Assembly (NCBI RefSeq): GCF_020991415.1
Contig: NZ_JAJMOY010000002.1
Coordinates: 62,001-126,000 of the forward strand
Length of the DNA stretch: 64,000 nucleotides
Reading direction: 5' to 3'
DNA from: Flavobacterium sp. ENC
GTDB lineage: Bacteria; Bacteroidota; Bacteroidia; Flavobacteriales; Flavobacteriaceae
A model generated the notes under the pieces. That model was given only the letters and a program-made list of their open reading frames with translations, did not search any database and was not told where the DNA came from. The position numbers and the translations under genes were made by a program. Position 1 is the first letter of the stretch, and the number at the start of each line of letters is the position of its first letter. Shown in pieces: positions 56,203-64,000 of the stretch.

Positions 56203-56799
56203 ATGACAAAAGTTATTGGTTTAACAGGTGGAATTGGAAGCGGTAAAACAACTATTGCCAATTTTTTTGATGAATTTGGAGTTCCTGTTTATATTGCTGA
56301 TGACGGAGCTAGAAGGGTGATGCAGTCTGAAAATATTATAAGCCGGATAAAAATAACTTTCGGAGATTCAATTTTCGAAAATAATATTTTAAACAGGCCT
56401 AAACTGGCCGAAATTGTATTTAAAGATAAAGACAAGCTGAATCAGTTAAATGCTATAGTTCATCCGGCTGTAAAAGAAGATTTCGAGGCATGGTTATTGA
56501 GCCATAAAAACTTCGAATATGTAATTTATGAAGCCGCAATTCTGTTTGAAAGCGGGCGTTATAAGGAATGTGATCTTATCATAACAATTACCGCCCCGGA
56601 AGAAGTAAGAATTAACAGAGTTTTAAAACGTGACAATACCACAAGAGAGCATGTTTTGGACCGTATGAAAATGCAATGGAGTGATGAAAAACGGATTTCC
56701 GGAAGCAATTTTGTAATAAATAACGATAATCTTAAAAAAGCTAAGGAAGAAGTTGTTAAAATTCTTAAAATTTTAAATATAAAACAAAATCAGTCTTAA
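56203..56799 (+). CDS. coaE: Dephospho-CoA kinase
   Basis: CoaE phosphorylates the 3'-hydroxyl of dephospho-CoA in the last step of CoA synthesis. The 198-residue protein has the P-loop GLTGGIGSGKTTIANFF (6-22), the substrate region FGVPVYIADDGARRVM, LNAIVHPAVKEDFEAW and the VIYEAAILFESG segment, with Arg-rich lid residues RVLKRDNTTREHVLDRM. It follows the GT2 gene by 1 bp and precedes the histidine kinase gene by 59 bp. Confidence 0.95.
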   Translation: MTKVIGLTGGIGSGKTTIANFFDEFGVPVYIADDGARRVMQSENIISRIKITFGDSIFENNILNRPKLAEIVFKDKDKLNQLNAIVHPAVKEDFEAWLLSHKNFEYVIYEAAILFESGRYKECDLIITITAPEEVRINRVLKRDNTTREHVLDRMKMQWSDEKRISGSNFVINNDNLKKAKEEVVKILKILNIKQNQS

Positions 56800-56858
56800 A
56801 TGTTAATATTTGGTTAATGTATTATTTAGTATATTGTTAAAATATTAATTTTGTTGCG

Positions 56859-58445
56859 ATGAATAAATTATTTTTTAGAATACTTGTGTTACTAATGAGC
56901 TTGTCCTTAATCGGGATAATTCTGGTTCAGGTATATTGGTTCAACTCTTCGTTTAAAAATAATGATGAGCAGTTTAAATATCATGTTACGCAGGTTATTG
57001 GAAACGTTGCAGACAAATTAGAAAAACAGGAATTATATAGTTTTGCTGATAAGGTTAACAGAATAAAAGACAGTACCGGTAAGGCTCCCAAAAAAGAAGA
57101 TTTATTGCAGGTTTTGTTTGTTCAGAGAAACAAAAAGACAAATAAGACAATTGTATACTCCAATACACTAACGTCTGAAGATTACGATATAAGCAGCTCA
57201 CTTTTTAATAAAAAATTTAGCAGCGAAAGGTTTAAAAGCTTTAGTTCGAAAAGGGTTACCGAAGTTTACAATAATAACAATGGTATCGATAATAATGCCA
57301 TAGGGCAGAGTATCATACCGGATCTGACAATTGAAAAATCAGGAAGTCTGGACATATTAAATAAAGTTCAGCAAGAAATCTCTATCAAAGATGCTGCTGA
57401 TGCTTTACCTCTTGAAGAAAGGATTTCTAAACAAAAATTACTCATTCTTTTAAAGAAAGAACTTGAGGAATACGGAGTGAAAACCAAATTTGAGTTTGGG
57501 GTTTACAGTAATGGAATTGCCACTAAAATTAAATCAGATGGCTTTCATTTTGATAATGATGCAAGTTACCACGTTCCCATCTATACAAATAATGAAGGAA
57601 ATAGTAAATATGAATTATTTGTTACGTTCCCGCATAAAAAGAAATTTTTATTATCTGAACTGTTAAGTATTACCATATTATCGATAATTTTTACATTAAT
57701 TATAATAGTTGCGTATACTAGTGCGTTAAATCAATTACTGCGTCAAAAACATATTTCGGAAATTAAAACCGATTTTATAAATAATATGACGCACGAGTTT
57801 AAAACTCCGATTGCGACCATAAATTTAGCACTGGATGCTATAAAGAATCCTAAAATTATTGAGGATAAAGAGAAAGTTTTTCGATATCTGCAAATGATAC
57901 GGGATGAGAATAAAAGAATGCATGCCCAGGTCGAGAACGTTCTTCGCATTTCTAAACTGGAAAAAAGAGAATTGGATATTACAAAAGAACCTACTGTAAT
58001 TCATGATATAATTGATGATGCAATTGAGCACGTGAATTTAATTTTAGAAGACAGGCAGGGAACAATTGTAAAGCATTTAAATGCAGCAAGAACAACTTCT
58101 TTGATCAATGAAGTGCATTTTACAAACGTATTGGTTAATATATTGGAAAATGCCATAAAATATTCACCTGGTATTCCTGAAATTGAAATTTTTACTGAAA
58201 ATGTTAAGGATATGATCCTGATAAAAGTAAAAGATAACGGACTGGGTATGAGTAAGGTCGCTCAGAAAAGAGTGTTTGAGAAATTTTACAGGGAGCATAC
58301 AGGAGATTTGCATAATGTAAAAGGACATGGTTTAGGCCTTGCATATGTAAAAAGAATAGTAGAAGACCACAATGGTCAAGTATATGTTGAAAGCGAAAAA
58401 GGAAAAGGTAGCACCTTTATAATAAAAATACCATTAATAAATTAA
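56859..58445 (+). CDS. rprX: RprX-like sensor histidine kinase
   Basis: This 528-residue two-component kinase has an N-terminal transmembrane helix (about 5-25), a periplasmic sensor domain, a second helix (about 270-290), and a HisKA/HATPase core. The phosphoacceptor is His312 in NMTHEFKTPIA. The ATP site shows the N box NILENAIKYSP and the G boxes DNGLGM and GHGLGLAYVKRIV. It is paired with the regulator gene 3 bp downstream. The pair resembles RprX/RprY of Bacteroides fragilis, so that name is used. The signal is unknown. Confidence 0.85.
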   Translation: MNKLFFRILVLLMSLSLIGIILVQVYWFNSSFKNNDEQFKYHVTQVIGNVADKLEKQELYSFADKVNRIKDSTGKAPKKEDLLQVLFVQRNKKTNKTIVYSNTLTSEDYDISSSLFNKKFSSERFKSFSSKRVTEVYNNNNGIDNNAIGQSIIPDLTIEKSGSLDILNKVQQEISIKDAADALPLEERISKQKLLILLKKELEEYGVKTKFEFGVYSNGIATKIKSDGFHFDNDASYHVPIYTNNEGNSKYELFVTFPHKKKFLLSELLSITILSIIFTLIIIVAYTSALNQLLRQKHISEIKTDFINNMTHEFKTPIATINLALDAIKNPKIIEDKEKVFRYLQMIRDENKRMHAQVENVLRISKLEKRELDITKEPTVIHDIIDDAIEHVNLILEDRQGTIVKHLNAARTTSLINEVHFTNVLVNILENAIKYSPGIPEIEIFTENVKDMILIKVKDNGLGMSKVAQKRVFEKFYREHTGDLHNVKGHGLGLAYVKRIVEDHNGQVYVESEKGKGSTFIIKIPLIN

Positions 58446-58448
58446 AAT

Positions 58449-59165
58449 ATGGAAAATAATAACAAAAGAATACTTTTAGTAGAAGATGACCTTAATTTCG
58501 GGGCAGTTCTTAAAGATTATCTAATGTTAAATGACTTTGAAGTTACTTTAGCTAAAAACGGTATGGAAGGTTTCGAAAAGTTCAAGAAGGATGTATATGA
58601 TCTGTGTATTCTTGATGTAATGATGCCTTATAAAGATGGTTATACTTTAGCCAAAGAAATTAGAGAGAAGAACAGTGAAGTGCCGATTATATTTTTAACA
58701 GCAAAATCCATGAAAGAGGATGTGTTAAAAGGGTACAAAGCAGGAGCTGATGATTATTTGAATAAACCTTTTGATTCAGAAGTGTTATTGATGAAAATCA
58801 AAGCAATTATTCAAAGAAAATCTGCGGATACAAAAGCAGAACAAGTTCAGTTTGAATTTAACATCGGTAAATTCCATTTAAATTCTAAACTGAGATTCCT
58901 AACTTTTGAAAACGATGAGGCAATAAAATTATCTCCAAAAGAAAATGAATTGCTAAAAATGCTGATTCTTCATGAAAACGATTTAATGCCAAGAGAATTA
59001 GCATTAACTAAAATATGGAGAGATGATAATTACTTTACTTCAAGAAGTATGGATGTTTACATCGCTAAATTGAGAAAATACCTGAAATCTGATGAAGATG
59101 TAGAGATCTTAAACATTCATGGAGAAGGTTTCAGATTAGTGGTTAAAAGCAAAATTGCTGAATAA
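58449..59165 (+). CDS. rprY: RprY-like OmpR-family response regulator
   Basis: This 238-residue regulator has a receiver domain with Asp13/Asp14, phosphoacceptor Asp56 in LCILDVMMP, Thr in IIFLTAKS and Lys in DYLNKPFDSE. A winged-helix DNA-binding domain follows, with LSPKENELLKMLILHENDLMPRELAL and FTSRSMDVYIAKLRKYL, and ends in ILNIHGEGFRLVV. It is read with the kinase just upstream (3 bp). A terminator follows at 59186-59214. Confidence 0.9.
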   Translation: MENNNKRILLVEDDLNFGAVLKDYLMLNDFEVTLAKNGMEGFEKFKKDVYDLCILDVMMPYKDGYTLAKEIREKNSEVPIIFLTAKSMKEDVLKGYKAGADDYLNKPFDSEVLLMKIKAIIQRKSADTKAEQVQFEFNIGKFHLNSKLRFLTFENDEAIKLSPKENELLKMLILHENDLMPRELALTKIWRDDNYFTSRSMDVYIAKLRKYLKSDEDVEILNIHGEGFRLVVKSKIAE

Positions 59166-59185
59166 TAATTCACCGATAAAAAAGC

Positions 59186-59214
59186 AAAAGCTCTGAGAAA
59201 TCAGAGCTTTTTTT
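59186..59214 (+). terminator. Rho-independent terminator after the response regulator
   Basis: AAAAGCTCTGA (59186-59196) pairs with TCAGAGCTTTT (59201-59211) around GAAA, a stable tetraloop, and continues into T. It lies 21 bp after the regulator stop. Confidence 0.93.
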
Positions 59215-59238
59215 ATGGATTCAATTGCGGTATATCCT

Positions 59239-59979
59239 TTACTTCCAGTTAAGTTGTAACGCAAAACATGTTTTGTCTTCTTTGGTTATGCTAAATGTAG
59301 AATCAGTTTCAGTTTCACTCTCGTGAATGATCACAGCATCATTTAGGGATAACTCTTTCATGAAATTCATTTCAAAACTGGCAATTTTCTGACTTAGTAT
59401 TTTTTTAGGATCCACATGATCCAGGCACCATTCCAGGTATTTTACATTATTGGCATGATTGACAATATCAAGATCCGATAAGTAAACCGTTTTTTCAAAA
59501 ACAGACTCTTTTTCCGGATTGACATTTATTTTAGAAAAACCTTCTGCCGTAGCCCTTTTCTCAGGATACAGCTCAAAGTGCTCATACGGTAAAGCCAAAG
59601 CTTCCGGACGGCGGGCCTCAGTATTGAATACAGCCCAGAATGTTTCACTTCCAACGATCTTTTTACCATTTACATACATTTCAAGTGCACGAACAGAACG
59701 GGAGTTTTCAAGGCTGTTAATCCATGTTTTTACCGTTACAACATCCTGCCACTTGGGTAAGGCTGTCACTTCAACACGCATTCTGCTTAAAACCCAGGCC
59801 TGATTGAATTCCTGCATATCGGCAAAACTAATTCCGCCAACTTCTGAATGTGCGGCAGCAGTTAGTTGTAACAGGTTACACAAATCAGTATACTTTAAAT
59901 AACCGTTTGGTGTGCATTGCGTAAAATTAATTTCCCACTCTTTGCTTAAAACGGATGTGAAATTTGGAGATATTGGCAT
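59239..59979 (-). CDS. Acyl-ACP thioesterase (FatA-like)
   Basis: This 246-residue protein is a double hot-dog acyl-ACP thioesterase that would release free fatty acids from acyl-ACP. The N-terminal hot dog opens with WEINFTQCTPNGYLKYTDLCNLLQ. The second half carries the catalytic segment LDIVNHANNVKYLEWCLDH, in which Asp, Asn and His fit the family active site. It is last in the minus-strand run after miaA, with a low-complexity repeat between them. In this phylum such proteins may supply free fatty acids for lipids. Confidence 0.85.
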   Translation of the reverse strand: MPISPNFTSVLSKEWEINFTQCTPNGYLKYTDLCNLLQLTAAAHSEVGGISFADMQEFNQAWVLSRMRVEVTALPKWQDVVTVKTWINSLENSRSVRALEMYVNGKKIVGSETFWAVFNTEARRPEALALPYEHFELYPEKRATAEGFSKINVNPEKESVFEKTVYLSDLDIVNHANNVKYLEWCLDHVDPKKILSQKIASFEMNFMKELSLNDAVIIHESETETDSTFSITKEDKTCFALQLNWK

Positions 59980-60093
59980 TTTGTAATTTTAGATTGTTGA
60001 TTTTAGATTTTAGATTTGATTTAGAACAAGGAGTAATAAAGAATATAGAACAAAGAAAATAGAACAAAGAATATTGAAAATTGATTTTTGACT
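59980..60093. repeat. Low-complexity intergenic repeat between miaA and the thioesterase gene
   Basis: The 114-bp gap holds reiterated TTTTAGATTT words (59988-60019) and then AGAACAAAGAA/TAGAACAAAG words (60022-60072). Part of it is the reverse of the AATCTAAAA pattern at 15711-15790. No gene is seen. Confidence 0.65.
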
Positions 60094-61014
60094 TTACTTT
60101 AGAAGTTTTTCGATGTAATCTATGATTTTTGTTCTGTCTGTAGCGTAATCAAACCATTTTGTGTTTTCATTTCGTTTAAACCAGGTTAATTGTCTTTTGG
60201 AAAATCTTCGTGTGTTTTTTTTGATTTCTTCTATGGCAAAAGGCAAGGAAAATTCTTCGTCAAAATAACTAAATAATTCTCTATATCCGACCGTTTGAAG
60301 CGCATTTAACGATTTGTTGGGATATAACGACTTTGCCTCTTCAAGTAAACCCTGACTCATCATGATGTCTACACGTTGGTTAATTCTGTCGTAAATAACC
60401 TGTCTTTCGGCATCTAAACCAATCAGGATGGGAGTGAAGTCCCGGTTATTTTTCTTTTGATTTAAAAATGAAGAATAGGGTTTTCCGGTTCCTAAACAAA
60501 CTTCTGTAAAACGCATCATTCGCTGTGGGTTCAGTAAAGTCTGCGGATTCTCTAATGTGATTTTTTGATAATAATCAGGATCTGATTTTTTTAACTGTTC
60601 CTGTAAATAATTGATTCCAAGTTTCTCGTAATTCGAATTTACTTCAGAACGTACTGCAGGATCAATTTCAGGAAATTCATCAAAACCTTTTAAAACGGCA
60701 TCTACATACAGTCCGGAACCCCCAATTAAAATGACAAAATTACTTTTCTGAAAAAGTTCTTCTATCTTGATAAGGGCTTCTTTTTCGTAATCACCCACAG
60801 TGTAATTTTCGAATATCGATTTATTCTGAATAAAGTGATGTTGGGCCGATTGTAATTCTTCTTCATTCGGAACGGCCGTGCCAATGGTCATTTCTTTAAA
60901 AAACTGACGACTGTCACAAGATACAATTTCACATTTGAAATGTTGTGCCAAAGCAATACTTAAGGATGTTTTTCCTATGGCTGTTGGCCCTACAATGGTA
61001 ATTAAATATTTCAT
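60094..61014 (-). CDS. miaA: tRNA dimethylallyltransferase MiaA
   Basis: MiaA adds a dimethylallyl group to adenosine 37 of tRNAs that read UNN codons. The 306-residue protein has the P-loop VGPTAIGKTSLSIALA (about 8-23), the DSRQFFKEMTIGTA motif, IGGSGLYVDAVLKG, and the tRNA-binding end with LQTVGYRELF and RFSKRQLTWFKRN. The ATG at 61014 (MKYLITIVGPT) is preferred; a longer frame from 61074 adds 20 residues with no family match. It follows the ion-channel gene by 35 bp. Confidence 0.95.
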   Translation of the reverse strand: MKYLITIVGPTAIGKTSLSIALAQHFKCEIVSCDSRQFFKEMTIGTAVPNEEELQSAQHHFIQNKSIFENYTVGDYEKEALIKIEELFQKSNFVILIGGSGLYVDAVLKGFDEFPEIDPAVRSEVNSNYEKLGINYLQEQLKKSDPDYYQKITLENPQTLLNPQRMMRFTEVCLGTGKPYSSFLNQKKNNRDFTPILIGLDAERQVIYDRINQRVDIMMSQGLLEEAKSLYPNKSLNALQTVGYRELFSYFDEEFSLPFAIEEIKKNTRRFSKRQLTWFKRNENTKWFDYATDRTKIIDYIEKLLK

Positions 61015-61049
61015 ATTTTTTAGCGCGGATGGAAACGAAAATCCGAGAG

Positions 61050-61886
61050 TTATTTTGGTAATTCGGTTCCGCATTCATAGCAATATTTCGCGTTGTCAAA
61101 GTGTACTTGTGAATTACATTTCCGACATGCCTTTTTTGTACTAACGGTATTATTTTTCAAGCTGTTTTTGGCAAATTCTGCCGTTACAATTCCTGTGGGA
61201 ACCGCAATAATTCCGTATCCCATAATCATCACTAACGATGCTAAAAACTGACCTAAAGGCGTTGCCGGCGATATATCTCCGTAACCTACTGTAGTAAGGG
61301 TTACTATCGACCAGTAAATACCAACAGGAATACTGGTGAAGCCGCTTTCTTTGCCTTCAACTACATACATTAATGCACCGATAATTACTGCACTTATCAC
61401 AACAAAATAGATAAAAACGAGAATTTTTTCTTTACTGGCTTCAAGTGCTTCTTTTAACTGGAAGGACTGATGGGAAATTTGCGGAATGTGCAGGATTTTG
61501 AACAATCTGAAAAAACGTAAAACCCTTACGATGGTCAGAATATTGGTTGCAGGAAAAAAAATGGACATATACATAGGCAGTATAGCCAGTAAATCGATAA
61601 TCCCGTAGAAACTAAAAACGTATTTCAGCGGTTTTTGAATGGAAAGAATACGCAAAAGATATTCAATTGTAAAGAATATGGTTATGATCCATTCGCAGAT
61701 TAGTAATTGTGAATGGTATTTGTGATTTATTCCTTCGACAGTATCAAGCATGACCAGAATAACGCTTAGTAGAATTAATCCCAGAAGCACTAAATCGAAC
61801 ATACGACCCAAAATCGTGTTAGTTCCGTAGAGAATGATTTTTATTTTTTCCCTGAAAATCTCGTATTTTGATTTGTTTTTTGTCAT
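61050..61886 (-). CDS. Six-helix voltage-gated-type potassium channel with C-terminal zinc ribbon
   Basis: This 278-residue membrane protein has six hydrophobic helices in an ion-transport domain. The pore loop contains the K+ selectivity motif TVGYGD (about residues 199-204) in YWSIVTLTTVGYGDISP. The fourth helix ILTIVRVLRFFRLFKIL has regularly spaced Arg, as in voltage sensors. The C-terminal tail CRKCNSQVHFDNAKYCYECG has four Cys in two CxxC pairs and probably binds zinc. Regulation is unknown. It sits between the exonuclease/GIY-YIG gene and miaA. Confidence 0.88.
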   Translation of the reverse strand: MTKNKSKYEIFREKIKIILYGTNTILGRMFDLVLLGLILLSVILVMLDTVEGINHKYHSQLLICEWIITIFFTIEYLLRILSIQKPLKYVFSFYGIIDLLAILPMYMSIFFPATNILTIVRVLRFFRLFKILHIPQISHQSFQLKEALEASKEKILVFIYFVVISAVIIGALMYVVEGKESGFTSIPVGIYWSIVTLTTVGYGDISPATPLGQFLASLVMIMGYGIIAVPTGIVTAEFAKNSLKNNTVSTKKACRKCNSQVHFDNAKYCYECGTELPK

Positions 61887-61916
61887 CCCTACGAAGATAC
61901 GTAAAGTTTGTAAGTA

Positions 61917-63278
61917 TTAAAAATGAAGAATTTTCAAAGATTTGCTTTTACGCATATAGCTCTGAATGATATTTTTGACATCACGATTGTTTTGCATCGG
62001 AATGAGAATATTTTTCAGGATTTCAATATTGGTAATCTGATAATTTAAATCATAATAGGCATATCCTTTATAGACTCCGTTCTCGATTAAGACGGCACTT
62101 CTTTCATTTATATTTCGCCCTCTGTCGAGCAGAATCATGCTTTTATTGTCGAAGCTGTTTTCTGAGATGAATTGCTGGACCCTTACATTGTATACTTCAG
62201 GAGTTATTTCACCAATACAGGCCCCGTCACATTCTTTTATTTTATATTGAAAACACTCTTTTTTAGCCGCATACAATCCAGTGAGTTTCTGGCATAAGTT
62301 ATATGTAGCAGTATGTTTGAAAAGGGCATTTTTACCTTCCTGTAAACTTGCGAAAGAGGTGATTTCTTTTTTACGTCCATCTGCTTTTCCCAGTTTTAGA
62401 TTCAAATATCCATTACTGTCTTTTTCAGCATATAGCGCATACGGGAATATTGTTTTTCGCTGTGAACGATTGTATCTCGGTCTGTTGATTTTTACTTCTT
62501 CGCTCTCTTTGAGCAGTGCAATCAATTCGCTTCCGGTTTCATCGTACGTTATGGTAAAAACTTCCGCCTGTATTTTTTTGCTTTTTGTTGTAATTCCGGT
62601 AAAATGCTGATTAACTCGTTTTTTGATATTTTGGCTTTTGCCGATATAAATTAAAGTCCCACTTTGGTTGTGAATATAATAAACACCGGTTTTTGCAGGC
62701 ATTTGTGATAAAAGATCGAGAAATTTCGGAGCAATTCCTTTTTCAACTTCCAGTTTTATGAAATCTTTTACAATGGTTTTTTCCAAATCTTTTTCCAAAA
62801 GCATTTTGAACAATTTGGTCGTTGCCATAGCGTCACCACTGGCGCGATGTCTGTCTGCCATAGGGATTCCGAGTGCACGCACTAATTTTCCTAAACTGTA
62901 AGAAGGCTGTTCCGGAATTAATTTCTTGGCCAGCTCAACAGTACAAAGCGTTCGGGCTTCAAAATCATAGCCTAAGCGTCTGAATTCAGTACGTAAGATC
63001 CGGTAATCAAAAGAAGCGTTGTGTGCTACGATAATACAATCGGAAGTGATTTCTATGATTCTTTTGGCTACCTCAAAAAATTTTGGAGCAGAACGGAGCA
63101 TAGCATTATTTATCCCGGTTAATTTCACCACGAATGGCTGAATCGGAATTTCGGGATTGACAAGGCTAATGAACTGGTCAATTACTTCATGTCCATCAAA
63201 TTTATAAATGGCGATTTCGGTAATTCCTTCTTCATTAAACTGGCCTCCGGTCGTTTCTATGTCTAGTATTGCGTACAA
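61917..63278 (-). CDS. DnaQ-type exonuclease fused to a GIY-YIG (UvrC/Cho-like) nuclease
   Basis: This 453-residue protein has an N-terminal DEDDh exonuclease domain: AILDIETTGG (Asp6, Glu8), IIVAHNASFDYRILRTEF and DRHRASGDAMATT. It is joined to a GIY-YIG nuclease (about 197-280) with GVYYIHNQSGTLIYIGKS and NIKKRVNQHFTG. A C-terminal region with CDGACIGE resembles UvrC. The UvrB-binding and HhH domains of UvrC are absent. Such fusions are known and are probably DNA-repair nucleases, related to Cho. It is preceded by a palindromic repeat at 63324-63340. Confidence 0.9.
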   Translation of the reverse strand: MYAILDIETTGGQFNEEGITEIAIYKFDGHEVIDQFISLVNPEIPIQPFVVKLTGINNAMLRSAPKFFEVAKRIIEITSDCIIVAHNASFDYRILRTEFRRLGYDFEARTLCTVELAKKLIPEQPSYSLGKLVRALGIPMADRHRASGDAMATTKLFKMLLEKDLEKTIVKDFIKLEVEKGIAPKFLDLLSQMPAKTGVYYIHNQSGTLIYIGKSQNIKKRVNQHFTGITTKSKKIQAEVFTITYDETGSELIALLKESEEVKINRPRYNRSQRKTIFPYALYAEKDSNGYLNLKLGKADGRKKEITSFASLQEGKNALFKHTATYNLCQKLTGLYAAKKECFQYKIKECDGACIGEITPEVYNVRVQQFISENSFDNKSMILLDRGRNINERSAVLIENGVYKGYAYYDLNYQITNIEILKNILIPMQNNRDVKNIIQSYMRKSKSLKILHF

Positions 63279-63323
63279 ATTAAGTGTTCAGTCTCAGTTT
63301 TTAGTATTCAGTTTTCTGTAGAG

Positions 63324-63340
63324 GCGCACTGCAGTGCGTC
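63324..63340. repeat. Short intergenic palindrome (CGCACTGCAGTGCG)
   Basis: CGCACTGCAGTGCG (63325-63338) is a perfect 14-bp palindrome centred on CTGCAG in the gap before the exonuclease gene. It resembles AGACGCAC/GTGCGTCT at 3365-3384. Confidence 0.7.
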
Positions 63341-63362
63341 TTACGATATGTGGTTTTGAAAA

Positions 63363-64000
63363 TTATCTCCCTCCAAAAATGCTGCTTCCAATTCGAACCA
63401 TGGTGCTTCCGCATTCAATAGCAAGCTGATAGTCACCGGACATTCCCATGGAAATAGTAGAGACACCTTGCAGTGCGCCTTTACCGTATTCATCACTATT
63501 TTTTAATGAATCAAAAATAGACTTTAAATGTGTAAATTCTTTTTTAATCTGGTTTTGGTTTTCGGTAAATGTTGCCATTCCCATTAATCCTAAGATACGA
63601 ATATTTTTCATCTCTTTGAATTCTGGCGAAGATAAAAGTAAATTCAGTTCGTTTTGATCAAGACCAAATTTAGTTTCTTCTTCAGCAATGTGTATTTGGA
63701 GCAGGCAATCTATTACTCTGTTGTTTTTTAATGCCTGTTTATCGATTTCCTGTAATAATTTCAGGCTGTCAACCCCATGAATCAGATTTACAAACGGAGC
63801 CATAAATTTGACTTTATTTGTTTGAACGTGTCCGATCATATGCCATTGGATATCTTTCGGCATTTGTTCCCACTTATCGGCCATTTCCTGGATTTTGTTT
63901 TCTCCAAAAATACGCTGGCCCGTTTCATAAGCTTCCATTAAATCAGCTACGGGCTTTGTTTTGGAAACGGCAACTAAAGTTACATTTTCCGGCAAAGAAG
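63363..64000 (-). CDS. YggS/PLPBP-family pyridoxal phosphate homeostasis protein (N-terminus beyond window)
   Basis: YggS proteins bind pyridoxal 5'-phosphate on a lysine and help keep PLP and amino-acid levels balanced; they are not known to have a catalytic role. Visible are TLVAVSKTKP with the PLP lysine, IFGENKIQEMADKWEQM, IQWHMIGHVQTNKVKF, LGLMGMATF, and GVSTISMGMSGDYQLAIECGSTMVRIGSSIFGG at the C-terminus. The frame is open to the window edge and the usual first ~15 residues are missing, so the true start lies beyond 64000. A TTG at 63995 is not a credible start. Confidence 0.93.
   Translation of the reverse strand, partial: SLPENVTLVAVSKTKPVADLMEAYETGQRIFGENKIQEMADKWEQMPKDIQWHMIGHVQTNKVKFMAPFVNLIHGVDSLKLLQEIDKQALKNNRVIDCLLQIHIAEEETKFGLDQNELNLLLSSPEFKEMKNIRILGLMGMATFTENQNQIKKEFTHLKSIFDSLKNSDEYGKGALQGVSTISMGMSGDYQLAIECGSTMVRIGSSIFGGR

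Noticed and set aside
56846..56853. TAATTTTG as a promoter element for the RprX-like kinase
   Set aside because: It lies only 5 nt before the ATG, leaving no leader, and no TTTG is at the right distance.

Overview
The window reads as chromosomal DNA of a Bacteroidota, most likely a Flavobacterium close to the F. johnsoniae group. The evidence is: AT-rich DNA; TTTG / TAnnTTTG promoters in place of the E. coli -35/-10 pair; few Shine-Dalgarno sites; a PorP/SprF protein, a PorE-like OmpA protein and a type B type IX secretion system (T9SS) C-terminal signal; an Oar-like TonB receptor; RprX/RprY-like regulators; and several clade-typical small families. No rRNA, tRNA, transposase, prophage or CRISPR array was seen.

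Layout. 1-5.1 kb: 3' end of folP, a lipoprotein, rlmH, an ABM-domain protein, a secreted adenosine deaminase-like protein, and a pirin/OsmC/GNAT operon, separated by repeat-rich intergenic DNA. 5.4-13.4 kb: a minus-strand metal-efflux operon read in the order small Cys-rich exported protein, RND pump fused to a TolC-type outer-membrane factor, membrane-fusion protein, P1B-type ATPase. 13.5-22.4 kb: AlkC/AlkD-like glycosylase, nadC, yihY, DUF2147 protein, a subclass B1 metallo-beta-lactamase with all zinc ligands, priA, an orphan LytTR regulator, and rpsF-rpsR-rplI with a clear promoter and terminator. 22.5-26.3 kb: Oar-like TonB-dependent receptor and a small conserved protein.

26.3-41.8 kb is the unusual part. 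A 1.25-kb AT-rich gap is followed by a 3778-residue exported surface protein, then a PorP/SprF paralogue and a PorE-like protein (TPR, beta-propeller, CRD, OmpA). The giant protein carries five copies of a ~150-residue module I cannot name, many Ig-like domains, sixteen near-identical 79-residue repeats (237 bp each), a DUF11-like domain and a CHU_C-type T9SS sorting domain. I infer a self-contained module for secreting and anchoring an adhesin, comparable to SprB/SprF but with its own PorE-like anchor.

42-64 kb is mostly housekeeping: ligA and a membrane protein; a 5'-nucleotidase split into two genes; dapA; bamD-rpoZ-coaBC-DUF4835-recN-TPR-fabV; GT2, coaE and a two-component system; then on the minus strand an acyl-ACP thioesterase, miaA, a voltage-gated-type ion channel, an exonuclease/GIY-YIG protein and a YggS/PLPBP protein cut by the window edge.

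Several intergenic gaps hold short palindromic or low-complexity repeats of at least four types. All functional calls rest on reading motifs and architecture by eye; no database search was run.
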